This document shows positions 1 through 7,604 of a stretch of DNA of 64,000 nt, in pieces. Every line of letters starts with the position of its first letter. Within the stretch, counting starts at the first letter, position 1. The stretch spans positions 1 to 64,000 of the forward strand of contig CAJFQY010000018.1 of assembly GCA_904419315.1 (NCBI GenBank), written 5' to 3'. The DNA comes from Zongyangia gallinarum (GTDB taxonomy: Bacteria > Bacillota > Clostridia > Oscillospirales > Ruminococcaceae). The position numbers and the translations under genes are program-made. The notes beneath the pieces were generated by a model. It was given only the letters and a program-made list of their open reading frames with translations, was not told the origin of the DNA and searched no databases.

Positions 1-240
1 CCGATTACACTGACACCGACTATGGCCCCGGAAGCGACGGCGTCACCGATTACACTGACACCGACTATGGCCCCGGAAGCGACGGCGTCACCGATTACAA
101 TGACACTGACTACGGCCCCGGAAGCGACGGCGTCACCGATTATAACGATACCGACTATGGTCCCGGAAACGACGGCGTCACCGATTACAATGACACCGAC
201 TACGGCCCCGGAAGCGACGGCGTCACCGATTACGGGAATA
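1..240 (+). repeat. 45-bp tandem repeat within coding sequence
   Basis: A 45-base unit beginning CCGATTACACTGACACCGAC is repeated head to tail from position 1 (units at 1, 46, 91, 136 and 181), with a partial sixth unit from 226. The unit length is a multiple of three, so copy number can change without breaking the reading frame. Substitutions between copies are few, for example Asn for Thr and Asn for Ser in the encoded repeat, which suggests recent expansion. Confidence 0.9.
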
Positions 241-353
241 GCAACTATGACGACGGGGGCACCACCAATTATGGCAACTCCGGTTATGGGAACAGCAACT
301 ATGACGATGGCGGCAGCAATTACGACGATGGGGATTCCGGCTATGACGATTGA
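1..353 (+). CDS. C-terminal repeat tail of an upstream protein (5' end outside window)
   Basis: The third forward frame is open from the window edge to a TGA at 351-353. It encodes five copies of a 15-residue repeat close to DYTDTDYGPGSDGVT, then a Gly/Asn/Tyr/Asp-rich tail ending in SGYDD. Acidic, Tyr/Gly-rich, hydrophilic repeats fit an exported or surface protein better than the Pro/Thr/Ala reading in the neighbouring frame. The last 11 bases overlap the start of the VTC gene, so the two are probably translationally coupled. By analogy with modules B and C in this window it could be an exported partner of the VTC-DUF4956 pair, but the body of the protein is not visible and no family can be assigned. 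Confidence 0.7.
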   Translation, partial: DYTDTDYGPGSDGVTDYTDTDYGPGSDGVTDYNDTDYGPGSDGVTDYNDTDYGPGNDGVTDYNDTDYGPGSDGVTDYGNSNYDDGGTTNYGNSGYGNSNYDDGGSNYDDGDSGYDD

Positions 354-1041
354 CCCATCCAAAGGGCGCGGCCTGCGTCATGAGCTGAAGCACCAGATCA
401 ACCTGCGGGAAGATCTGGTGCTTTCCCAAAGGCTGCGCAAGCTCTTTCCCCATGACCAGCATGGGGGAGCGGACGGCAGCTACCGGGTTACCAGCCTCTA
501 TTTTGACACCCCTTATGACACCGCCCTGCGGGAAAAACTGGACGGGGTCAGCCGGAGAGAAAAATTCCGTCTGCGGTATTATGGAAGGGATACTTCTTTT
601 ATCCGGCTGGAAAAGAAGACCAAGGAACAAGGACTGTGCGGCAAACACAGCGTCCGCATGACACCGGAGCAGGTGGCGCGGCTGCTGGCGGGGGAGGACA
701 GGTTCCTTTTAGACGCCGGCGACCCGCTGCTTGCGGAGTTTTATAGCAAGCTGCGGGGAGAGGGCCTAGGCCCTAAGACCGTGGTTTGTTATGACAGAGA
801 GGCGTTTTTCTATGGCCCCGGCAATGTGCGGATTACCTTGGATCGAAATATCCGTTCTGGACTGGGAAATACCGATTTTCTCAATCCGGACCGGTTCCAT
901 CTGAAGGTGCTGGAGAAGATTACGGTGCTGGAGGTCAAATATGACGCCTTTTTGCCGGATCTTGTCCGCATGGCGGTACAGGTGCCCGGCAGGCAGGCGG
1001 CATCCTGCTCCAAATATGCCCTGTGCCGGCGGTTTGACTAA
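343..1041 (+). CDS. VTC domain-containing protein (polyphosphate polymerase-like), module A
   Basis: The 232-residue protein begins MTIDPSKGRGLRHELKH and matches the bacterial VTC-domain family, a tunnel-fold relative of the yeast polyphosphate polymerase core. Visible conserved blocks are RHELKHQI near the start, SLYFDTPYD, REKFRLRYY, FIRLEKK, VVCYDREAF, VRITLD and VLEVKYDAFLP, with the basic and acidic residues expected to line the tunnel. The start at 343 is chosen because the frame upstream only reads the 45-bp repeat of the preceding gene out of register. The next gene, DUF4956, is 26 bases downstream, an association repeated twice more in the window. Enzymatic polyphosphate synthesis is not proven for these short bacterial forms; a role in anchoring or modifying surface protein or polymer is equally possible. 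Confidence 0.85.
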   Translation: MTIDPSKGRGLRHELKHQINLREDLVLSQRLRKLFPHDQHGGADGSYRVTSLYFDTPYDTALREKLDGVSRREKFRLRYYGRDTSFIRLEKKTKEQGLCGKHSVRMTPEQVARLLAGEDRFLLDAGDPLLAEFYSKLRGEGLGPKTVVCYDREAFFYGPGNVRITLDRNIRSGLGNTDFLNPDRFHLKVLEKITVLEVKYDAFLPDLVRMAVQVPGRQAASCSKYALCRRFD

Positions 1042-1067
1042 AGAAAAAGTGGAGGGAGATCGGCATT

Positions 1068-1739
1068 ATGACCTTTCAGGATATTTTTAAGTCCAGCTTT
1101 CTTGAGAATATAACCGGTGTTTCCATGCTGGATATGGGCATCGCTCTCGTTCTGGCCTTTTTGTTAGGACTGTTTATCTTTTTTATTTATAAAATGAGCT
1201 ACAGCGGCGTCATGTATTCTATGAGCTTTGGAGTGACCTTGGTGGCCCTATCCCTTATTACCGTTCTTCTTATGATGGCGGTGGTCAGCAACGTGGTGCT
1301 TTCCCTGGGCATGGTGGGCGCCCTGTCCATTGTCCGGTTCCGCACCGCCATTAAAGAGCCCATGGACATTGCTTTTTTGTTCTGGTCCATTGCGGTTGGG
1401 ATTGTACTGGCGGCTGGTCTGATCCCTCTGGCGGTATTCGGCAGCCTTTTTGTAGGGATCGTGCTGGTTGTTTTTGCCCGCAAAAAGACGGTGGATGCCC
1501 CCTATATTTTGGTGCTCCACTGTGAGAATGGCCAGGTCGAGGCGCAGACCAGGGATTTTCTGCAATCCCAGGTGGCGCGGCTGAACCTAAAGAGTAAAAG
1601 CATGGAAAACGGTATGGTGGAACTAAACTACGAAGTCCGGTTAAAGGACGACAACAGCGCCTTTGTCAATGAACTGGAAGCAATGGCCGGCGTTTCCAGG
1701 GTGGTGCTGGTCTCTTATAACGGCGACTACATGGGATAA
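1068..1739 (+). CDS. DUF4956 family membrane protein, module A
   Basis: This 223-residue protein has about four membrane segments in its first 135 residues, followed by a soluble C-terminal domain. The family signature GMVGALSIVRFRTAIKEP lies at residues 81-98 and recurs almost unchanged in the module B copy. GGAGG precedes the ATG at a normal distance. DUF4956 proteins have no established biochemical role. Close linkage to VTC-domain and CotH genes is the best clue, and suggests a membrane partner of the VTC protein. The following CotH gene starts 4 bases after the stop codon. Confidence 0.9.
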   Translation: MTFQDIFKSSFLENITGVSMLDMGIALVLAFLLGLFIFFIYKMSYSGVMYSMSFGVTLVALSLITVLLMMAVVSNVVLSLGMVGALSIVRFRTAIKEPMDIAFLFWSIAVGIVLAAGLIPLAVFGSLFVGIVLVVFARKKTVDAPYILVLHCENGQVEAQTRDFLQSQVARLNLKSKSMENGMVELNYEVRLKDDNSAFVNELEAMAGVSRVVLVSYNGDYMG

Positions 1740-1743
1740 GGCA

Positions 1744-3189
1744 ATGATCAAACACAAGCGCATCGACCTGATCTGTATAGCCGCTGCCATTGCGGCCGCT
1801 CTTCTGACCCTGGCGCTGATGTGGGGCGGGGATCAAATTCCTCAAGAGAGCGCCCCCCTAGCATATGTGACCCGGCTTTTTGATGACAGCAGGGTTCATA
1901 CCGTTGATATACAGATTGACGATTGGGGCAGCTTTGTCCAGAATGCGGCCAAGGAGGAGTATGTTTCCTGTACCGTCCAAATTGATGGGGAGGTATTCCA
2001 ACAGGTAGGCCTGCGGGCCAAAGGGAACAACTCCCTGCGGCTGACAGAGGAATATGGGCTCAGCCGCTACAGCCTGAAGCTGGAGTTTGACCAGTTTTTG
2101 GACGGCGGAAATTACTACGGCCTGGATAAATTTTCTCTGGATGCTTCCTTTCAGGACAACAGCTATCTAAAGACCTATATGGCTTATGACATGATGGCCT
2201 TTATGGAGGTGCCTACTCCCCTTTGCAGCTATGCCTGGGTCAAGGTCAACGGGGAGGACTGGGGGCTGTTTTTGGCGGTGGAGGAACCGGAGGAAGCCTT
2301 TGCCCGGCGGAATTTTGGCAACGATCATGGCCAGCTTTACAAACCGGATTACCGCTCCTTAGAGGAAGAAAATGCCGACGTGGCGCTGCGGTATATTGAC
2401 GGCAATCCCAGCAGTTATCCAGGCATCTTTGAAAACGCCAAATTCCAGCTTACCCAAAAAGATCAAAGGCGGCTGATTGAGGCGCTGGAAATTTTAGCTA
2501 CCGGCGAAAATTTAGAAAGTGCTGTCAATGTGGACGGCGCCTTGCGGTATTTTACGGTACAGGTCTTTGTCATGAACTGGGACAGCTATCTGGGATATAC
2601 GGGACACAACTATTTTTTATATGAGGAAGAGGGGATTCTCACCATTCTGCCTTGGGATTATAACCTGGCTTTTGGCACCTATGCCCTGGGCATGACCAAC
2701 CCTATTGAAGATCCCAACATCCTTATCAACTATCCCATCAATACCCCTGCGGAGGGAAGCGTGATGCTCAACCGGCCCCTCTATCACAACCTGATGCTGC
2801 GAGACGAATACTTTGCCCAGTATCACGAATACTTTGATGAGTTTTTATCTGAGTATATAGAAAGCGGGCGGTTCGCGGCTACCCTTCGGCGGACAGCGGC
2901 GATGATCGCCCCCTATGTTGCGAAGGATCCTACAAAGTTTTGCTCCTATGAGGATCATCAGCGTGCTGTGGACACCCTGGAACAGGTCTGCCTGCTCCGG
3001 GCGCAGAGCGTCCGGGGCCAGCTGGAGGGGGAGATACCGCCTACCCTCCAAGGCCAACGGGAACAACCGGATGCCGGTGTGGACGCCTCATCTGTCCAGC
3101 TGGCCGACTTAGGGGATTTCGAGGATCTGGAATCGGCGGGAGAAAGACAGCAGGCGGCGATGGAACAGATAAAACAAAAAAGCGCTTAG
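1744..3189 (+). CDS. CotH-family protein (secreted, kinase-like fold), module A
   Basis: A 481-residue protein starts MIKHKRIDLICIAAAI, a signal sequence or N-terminal anchor covering residues 8-27. CotH-family features follow: RAKGNNSLR near 91-99, the long region NYYGLDKFSLDASFQD, and the acidic ILPWDYNLAFG motif near 301-311, whose Asp matches the metal-binding position of CotH kinases. CotH of Bacillus is a spore-coat protein kinase, and exported homologues are common in gut clostridia. The ATG at 1744 was chosen over an in-frame start at 1663 because the latter lies inside the DUF4956 gene and would lack a signal peptide. The stop codon sits inside the terminator hairpin. The substrate is unknown; a surface-assembly role is inferred. 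Confidence 0.85.
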   Translation: MIKHKRIDLICIAAAIAAALLTLALMWGGDQIPQESAPLAYVTRLFDDSRVHTVDIQIDDWGSFVQNAAKEEYVSCTVQIDGEVFQQVGLRAKGNNSLRLTEEYGLSRYSLKLEFDQFLDGGNYYGLDKFSLDASFQDNSYLKTYMAYDMMAFMEVPTPLCSYAWVKVNGEDWGLFLAVEEPEEAFARRNFGNDHGQLYKPDYRSLEEENADVALRYIDGNPSSYPGIFENAKFQLTQKDQRRLIEALEILATGENLESAVNVDGALRYFTVQVFVMNWDSYLGYTGHNYFLYEEEGILTILPWDYNLAFGTYALGMTNPIEDPNILINYPINTPAEGSVMLNRPLYHNLMLRDEYFAQYHEYFDEFLSEYIESGRFAATLRRTAAMIAPYVAKDPTKFCSYEDHQRAVDTLEQVCLLRAQSVRGQLEGEIPPTLQGQREQPDAGVDASSVQLADLGDFEDLESAGERQQAAMEQIKQKSA

Positions 3190-3211
3190 GATTTTTCCTA
3201 AGCGCTTTTTG
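3176..3211. terminator. Bidirectional rho-independent terminator
   Basis: An 11-bp perfect stem, AGCGCTTAGGA and its complement, with a four-T loop is flanked by A5 and T5. It can terminate module A on the plus strand and the CMD gene operon on the minus strand. Confidence 0.9.
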
Positions 3212-3272
3212 TCAATCAAGAGAAATCAACGGAATCCTTCCCCAAGAAGGCCAAGGGCGCAAATTTCGAAAA

Positions 3273-3968
3273 CTATCTGCCCATCTCATCAGCGGCCTTG
3301 TTGATGCAGGAAATGGCGTTGAGGCTCCGGGGATAGCCGATATAGGGCAGGCATTGGGAGACCACCCGGATCAGGAATGCCTTGTCGTTGCCAAGGTTCA
3401 TATTGCCCTTGGCGTGGCTTGTCAGCTGGGGTTCGCAGCCTCCCTGAGCCGCCAGGAAACAGAAGGTGATCATCTCCCGCTGCTTGAGGTCCAGCCCGGT
3501 GCGGGTGTAGTAGTCCCCAAAGCAGTTGGCCGCCAGCCAGCGGTTGATGTGGCCCTGTTTCCAGGCGTCCTTCATGGAATCCCCGAAAATCTCCACCTGG
3601 GTTTGGGCGCCCCTTTCCAAACGGTTTTCCATGGTGGTGGTAGCCTGTCCCTCTAGGGGAAGCTTGACGCCCCGGTCGGTCAGGACGGCGTTGGTGGCAT
3701 CCAGGAAGGGACGGACCCGGCCGATGCCGAGATAATCCACCGCCTGGTAGACGATCTCCTTGGCCATGACGGGGGTGACCCCGGCATCCAGGGCCTGGGG
3801 CAGCTCCAGCCGGAACTGGTCAATGCCCTGGCAGCCCAGCAGGGTGGCCAGGATGGCCATGTGACGGGTAGGCTCCTCCAGCTGCTGGCCGGGCTCGCCC
3901 ACCACCTCATCCATGGCAAAGTGTTCCATCCGCTCCATAAATTCCGGATCGGTTTCGTAGATGTTCAT
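3273..3968 (-). CDS. Carboxymuconolactone decarboxylase (CMD) family protein
   Basis: The 231-residue protein contains two AhpD/CMD-like helical segments: HMAILATLLGCQGIDQFR near residues 36-53, and REMITFCFLAAQGGCEPQLT in the second half. The usual CMD redox pair CxxC is not present in that form, so peroxidase activity is uncertain. It is the last gene of a minus-strand run with an aldo/keto reductase, a cupin protein and a MerR regulator. CMD, AKR and cupin genes often travel together in small-molecule detoxification or carbonyl-reduction operons. AAGAAGG upstream supports the ATG at 3968. Confidence 0.85.
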   Translation of the reverse strand: MNIYETDPEFMERMEHFAMDEVVGEPGQQLEEPTRHMAILATLLGCQGIDQFRLELPQALDAGVTPVMAKEIVYQAVDYLGIGRVRPFLDATNAVLTDRGVKLPLEGQATTTMENRLERGAQTQVEIFGDSMKDAWKQGHINRWLAANCFGDYYTRTGLDLKQREMITFCFLAAQGGCEPQLTSHAKGNMNLGNDKAFLIRVVSQCLPYIGYPRSLNAISCINKAADEMGR

Positions 3969-3984
3969 CTATATATCCTTCTTT

Positions 3985-5028
3985 CTATTTTTCAATCTGT
4001 TGGTTGCCGGTGCTCCACACATGATGCTCCCCCTCTGCCGCCGGGGTGTTTTGGGCCATGACGCCTACCAGGTTGTGGGGGACATAGGGCTCCTCCAGAT
4101 AGGCGATTTCCTCCGGCGTCAGCAGAAGATCCGCCGCCTTTGCCGCCCCTTCGATATGGTGCAGCTTGGTGGCGCCCACTACGGGAGCCGTCACCTTGGT
4201 GAGCAGCCATGCCAGGGAGATTTCGGTCATGGATACGCCCTGTTTTTCCGCCAGCTCTGCCACCCGGCTGATGATGACCGCGTCCTGCCCGGCGGTGGCG
4301 TCATATTTAAACTTGGCGTAGCTGTCCTCTTCCAGACGCTTGGATGTCTCTCCCGGATGCTTGGAAAGGCGGCCGCCGGCCAGGGGACTGTAGGGGGTCA
4401 TGGCAATGTTGTCCTCCCCGCAAAGCTTCGCCATCTCCCGCTCCTCCTCCCGGAAGATCAGGTTATAATGGCCCTGGATGGAAATAAACTTGGAAAAGCC
4501 CTCCTGCTCCGCCAGGGCGTTTGCCTTGGCCAGCTGATAGGCCAGACAGTTGGAGATGCCGATATACCGGACTTTTCCCGCCGTTACAGCCTGGTGCAGC
4601 CCCTCCATAATGTCATAGAGGGGGGTGGCGTAATCCCACATGTGATAGATATACAGATCCACATAATCAAGGCCCAGGTTTTTCAGGCTGGTATCGATCA
4701 TCCGCTGGATATGCTGCTGGCCGGAAATCCCCGCTTGGATCTCCTCCGGGGTCCGGGGCAGGAACTTGGTGGCCACCACCACATCCTCCCGGCGGGCAAA
4801 GTCCCGGAGGGTCCGGCCTAGATACTGTTCACTGGTGCCGCTTTGGTAGGCAATGGCGGTGTCAAAGAAGTTGACGCCAAGCTCCAGCCCCCGCTTGATG
4901 ATTTGCCGGGAGTGTTCTTCATCGATGGTCCAGCTGTGCTGGCCATTCTTGGCGTCGCCAAAGCCCATGCATCCCATGCAGATGCGGGAGACGGTCAAAT
5001 CGGAATTGCCCAGTTTGGTGTATTGCAT
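3985..5028 (-). CDS. Aldo/keto reductase
   Basis: This 347-residue (alpha/beta)8-barrel NADPH-dependent oxidoreductase is of the YhdN/AKR11-14 type. Diagnostic segments are LTVSRICMGCMGFGD near the start, LGVNFFDTAIAYQSGTSE with catalytic Asp and Tyr, the Lys in VVVATKF, YVDLYIYHMWD with the catalytic His, and the cofactor-binding C-terminal region including TAPVVGATKLHHIEGA. The start at 5028 follows AGGAGG at 8 bases; an earlier in-frame start at 5067 lies upstream of that site. It is probably co-transcribed with the CMD gene 16 bases downstream and the cupin gene upstream. The substrate is unknown. Confidence 0.93.
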   Translation of the reverse strand: MQYTKLGNSDLTVSRICMGCMGFGDAKNGQHSWTIDEEHSRQIIKRGLELGVNFFDTAIAYQSGTSEQYLGRTLRDFARREDVVVATKFLPRTPEEIQAGISGQQHIQRMIDTSLKNLGLDYVDLYIYHMWDYATPLYDIMEGLHQAVTAGKVRYIGISNCLAYQLAKANALAEQEGFSKFISIQGHYNLIFREEEREMAKLCGEDNIAMTPYSPLAGGRLSKHPGETSKRLEEDSYAKFKYDATAGQDAVIISRVAELAEKQGVSMTEISLAWLLTKVTAPVVGATKLHHIEGAAKAADLLLTPEEIAYLEEPYVPHNLVGVMAQNTPAAEGEHHVWSTGNQQIEK

Positions 5029-5082
5029 ATGATTCCCTCCTGATGGAAAAAGATTGCCTTTCCTCATTTGAGGGGCAAGCCT

Positions 5083-5520
5083 TTATTTCAGACTCTGATA
5101 AGCCTGGTCATCCACCGGTTCCAGCCATTCATTGCTAGTTTCGCCGCCGGGGACTTCTACGGCGATGTGGGAAAACCAGCTGTCCGCCTTGGCCCCGTGC
5201 CAATGCTTGACCTCGGGCGGGATGACGATGACCGTTCCCGGCTCCAGGCTGACGGCTTCCTTGCCCTCCTCCTGGTACCAGCCGCTGCCTGCGGTGCAGA
5301 TGAGGATCTGGCCGCCGCCGGTTTTTGCGTGATGGATGTGCCAGTTGTTCCGGCAGCCCGGCTCAAAGGTGACGTTGGCCAGGGATACGGCGCTTTCTCC
5401 CGGTTTTGTCAGGGGATGCAGATAGGAATTGCCGATAAAATACTGGGCGAATGCGGTATTGGGCTGGCCCATACCGAAGACGTTTTGGGCGTCGAATTGG
5501 TTTTTGTCTTGGATGTTCAT
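5083..5520 (-). CDS. Cupin domain-containing protein
   Basis: A 145-residue single-domain cupin. Motif 1 is seen as WHIHHAKTGGGQILICTAG, with metal-ligand histidines and a Gln in the usual Glu position, and motif 2 as GTVIVIPPEVKHWHGA. It resembles the small cupins paired with CMD proteins in operons for quinone or carbonyl metabolism. The ATG at 5520 follows GAGGAGG by 7 bases; a TTG codon directly before it is disregarded. It sits between the MerR gene and the aldo/keto reductase gene on the same strand, so it is likely part of their regulon. Confidence 0.9.
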   Translation of the reverse strand: MNIQDKNQFDAQNVFGMGQPNTAFAQYFIGNSYLHPLTKPGESAVSLANVTFEPGCRNNWHIHHAKTGGGQILICTAGSGWYQEEGKEAVSLEPGTVIVIPPEVKHWHGAKADSWFSHIAVEVPGGETSNEWLEPVDDQAYQSLK

Positions 5521-5552
5521 CAAGGTACCTCCTCATCATGATAGGTTTTATT

Positions 5553-5912
5553 TTATGCTTTTTCTTGCTGTTTTTTCCGGATATGATAGCGCAGGTAATC
5601 CAGCCGCTGCAGCTGTCTCTCCCGCAGGTGGATTTCATCCAGGGTGCAGCTGCGCTTTTGGTTGAGCATCTTCAGCCGCTGTTCCTCTGTATCCTCCTGC
5701 TCCAGCAAAAGCTTCATGTAGGTCTCGATCTCGCCAATGTCAAAGCCCATGTCGTGGAGGGACATAATCAGGCTCAGACGCTCCAAATCCGTGTCGTCGT
5801 ACTGCCAGGCCCCCATCACCTTTTTCACCGCGCCGCAAAGCCCCCACCGCTCGTATTCCTTGAGGATTTCCAGGGGGATCTGATAGCGTTCGCTTGCCTC
5901 GTTGATGGTCAT
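5553..5912 (-). CDS. MerR-family transcriptional regulator
   Basis: The 119-residue protein opens with MTINEASERYQIPLEILKEY, a MerR winged helix-turn-helix. The LERLSLIMSLHDMGFDIGEIETYM segment links to a long C-terminal coiled coil rich in Glu, Gln and Arg. The first-helix sequence is a diverged form lacking the usual R-Y-Y-E signature. The start at 5912 follows AAGGGG by 7 bases. It is the first gene of the MerR-cupin-AKR-CMD run and probably controls it. The inducer is unknown; no conserved effector-binding cysteines are visible. Confidence 0.85.
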   Translation of the reverse strand: MTINEASERYQIPLEILKEYERWGLCGAVKKVMGAWQYDDTDLERLSLIMSLHDMGFDIGEIETYMKLLLEQEDTEEQRLKMLNQKRSCTLDEIHLRERQLQRLDYLRYHIRKKQQEKA

Positions 5913-5985
5913 GGAATAACCCCTTCCAGATCGTGCATTTTGCTGGCAGAAGCGGCGGATGCCTTTTTGCCAGTTCTTTTTATGC

Positions 5986-6015
5986 AAAAAAATAGATGTC
6001 CCGTTGGGACACCTA
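5986..6015 (-). terminator. Terminator of the LysR gene
   Basis: On the minus strand TAGGTGTCCC, a short AAC loop and GGGACATCTA form a 10-bp stem with one G-U pair, followed by seven T residues. It lies directly after the LysR gene and before the MerR gene, separating the two transcripts. Confidence 0.85.
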
Positions 6016-6049
6016 TATTGTAGACCTTGGATGAAAACATGTCTAATGC

Positions 6050-6940
6050 TTATATTGGATTCTCTTTCATGCCTGAAATGTATTTTTGTGCGTGTTCAAT
6101 AAAGGCAGAAGCCGCCGGAGAAAAGACCTGGGCGTTTTTCCACACCAGCACGGTGCTGGTACGAATGGAAGGGGAGAGGGGGACAAAACAAAGCCCCTCA
6201 TAGGAGCAATCGAGAATCAGGGTGAGGACGTAACCCACCTGGTTGCGGGCCAGGATGGCCTCATTATAGAGCAGGTTTCCGCTGGCCACAATATGCAGCT
6301 TCTCCGCCAGAGGGCCAAACCAGTGAAACAGCTCATTTTGCAGGATCTCCCGCTGGGGCAGGATCAGGGGCTGGCCGGCCAGGTCCTGGGGCGTAATCCC
6401 CGGCTTTTCCGCCAGAGGGGAATCGGCTCGCATCAGCACACCCCAGGTTTCCTGGACCGGTGTGCGGATAAACCCATATTTTGCAATGTCCACCGGTTCC
6501 GGCAGCAGGCCCAGATCTAGAATTCCCCGCTCGATCCGCTCCTTAATATTGTCGGCATTGCCGCTGTATAGTTCAAAGGTTACCAAAGGGTTTTCCCGCT
6601 GGAAGGTGGAGATCAGTTCCGCTAGGAACTGGGAGCTCTGCAGCTCCCCGCTGCCCACCGAGATATTGCCCGCCAGCTGTTCCTTCTCATGGCACAGCTC
6701 TTCCTTGGCCTTTTCCGCGAGGGAGACAATCTCCTCTGCCCGCCGGCGCAGCAGCATCCCCTCCTCGGTCAGGACAATATGGTGCTTGCTCCGGTAAAAG
6801 AGTTTGACGCCCAGCTCCTCTTCCAGCTGGATCAGCTGCCGGGAGAGGGTGGGCTGTGTCAGGTGGAGGAGGTGAGCCGCCCTGGTGATATTCTCCTCCC
6901 GGGCCACCATGAGGAAATATTTCAGTACCCGAATCTCCAT
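6050..6940 (-). CDS. LysR-family transcriptional regulator
   Basis: A 296-residue LTTR with an N-terminal helix-turn-helix typical of the family: LKYFLMVAREENITRAAHLL, then LTQPTLSRQLIQLEEELG. A periplasmic-binding-protein-like effector domain runs from about residue 90. The start at 6940 follows AAGGGGG; the upstream in-frame extension begins with unrelated hydrophobic codons. LysR proteins usually control a neighbouring operon. Here the candidates are the MerR-cupin-AKR-CMD operon downstream and the small EamA gene upstream, all on the same strand. Confidence 0.92.
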   Translation of the reverse strand: MEIRVLKYFLMVAREENITRAAHLLHLTQPTLSRQLIQLEEELGVKLFYRSKHHIVLTEEGMLLRRRAEEIVSLAEKAKEELCHEKEQLAGNISVGSGELQSSQFLAELISTFQRENPLVTFELYSGNADNIKERIERGILDLGLLPEPVDIAKYGFIRTPVQETWGVLMRADSPLAEKPGITPQDLAGQPLILPQREILQNELFHWFGPLAEKLHIVASGNLLYNEAILARNQVGYVLTLILDCSYEGLCFVPLSPSIRTSTVLVWKNAQVFSPAASAFIEHAQKYISGMKENPI

Positions 6941-7060
6941 AAGCCGTCCCCCTTTTTTTAAAATCATAGCACAGAGAAGGGGGAGAAGCAACACAGAGAA
7001 AGACAGGCCCTGGGCAGAAATTTTAATAGGGGCGATCCTATGAATCCACAGGCGCCTGCA

Positions 7061-7486
7061 TTATTGGGTGATGAGAAACAGGCCTACAGCGCAGACTCCC
7101 ATGCCGATGACCTGTTTGAGGGAGATGCTCTCCTGATAGAGGAAAAAGCCCACCAAGACTAGGATGCAGGCAAGGGAAATATTGGCCACAAGGGAGGCGG
7201 TGTTTACCTTCCATCCAGCCCGGTAGACGTGGATATAGCCAAACTCCAGGGCAACCACACTGATGCCCAGGAGGACCGCTGTCCAGTTGAGCTTGGATAG
7301 CTCTGCCGGCAGCTTTTGATGGCCGCCTTGGAACAGGTACAGCCCAAAGGCGCACGCCGCGGCAACACAGTAGGTGACGGCCAGGGAAAGAAAGGCGTTG
7401 GCCTGGGACGGGGTAGATTTTGTGGTGATATTGTAAAATACATTGGCCACAACCACCAGGGCAATAGGCCAGATATAACCGAGCAT
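7061..7486 (-). CDS. EamA/DMT-like small membrane transporter
   Basis: The 141-residue protein has four to five predicted membrane helices. The last block, MGVCAVGLFLITQ after ESISLKQVIG, is characteristic of one EamA repeat. Full DMT transporters have two such repeats, so this single-repeat form would need to act as a dimer, as in small multidrug resistance proteins. GGAGG precedes the ATG. No substrate can be inferred. Confidence 0.8.
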   Translation of the reverse strand: MLGYIWPIALVVVANVFYNITTKSTPSQANAFLSLAVTYCVAAACAFGLYLFQGGHQKLPAELSKLNWTAVLLGISVVALEFGYIHVYRAGWKVNTASLVANISLACILVLVGFFLYQESISLKQVIGMGVCAVGLFLITQ

Positions 7487-7504
7487 TATGATCCTCCTCC
7501 AAGC

Positions 7505-7534
7505 AAAAAAGCAGCCAGACCAAAGCCTGACTGC
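7505..7534 (-). terminator. Terminator of the module B operon
   Basis: On the minus strand an 8-bp stem GCAGTCAG/CTGGCTGC with one mismatch-type pair is followed by six T residues. It lies 70 bases after the EAL gene, the last gene of module B. Confidence 0.8.
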
Positions 7535-7604
7535 CGGTAGGTGCTCACCCGTTTATTCTTTTATGATGATACCATTGCGGGCACCGGATGTCAAATTTCG
7601 TCTT

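Noticed and set aside
1..240. Possible CRISPR array
   Set aside because: The 45-bp units are contiguous with no unique spacers and encode protein repeats in frame.
22..342. N-terminal extension of the VTC gene reading MAPEATASPIT repeats
   Set aside because: It is the 45-bp repeat of the upstream gene read out of register. The upstream frame has better composition and a stop at 353, and the VTC family start fits the ATG at 343.
3961..4821. 286-codon plus-strand frame opposite the aldo/keto reductase
   Set aside because: Shadow frame with no ribosome binding site or family match, while the minus-strand gene is unambiguous.
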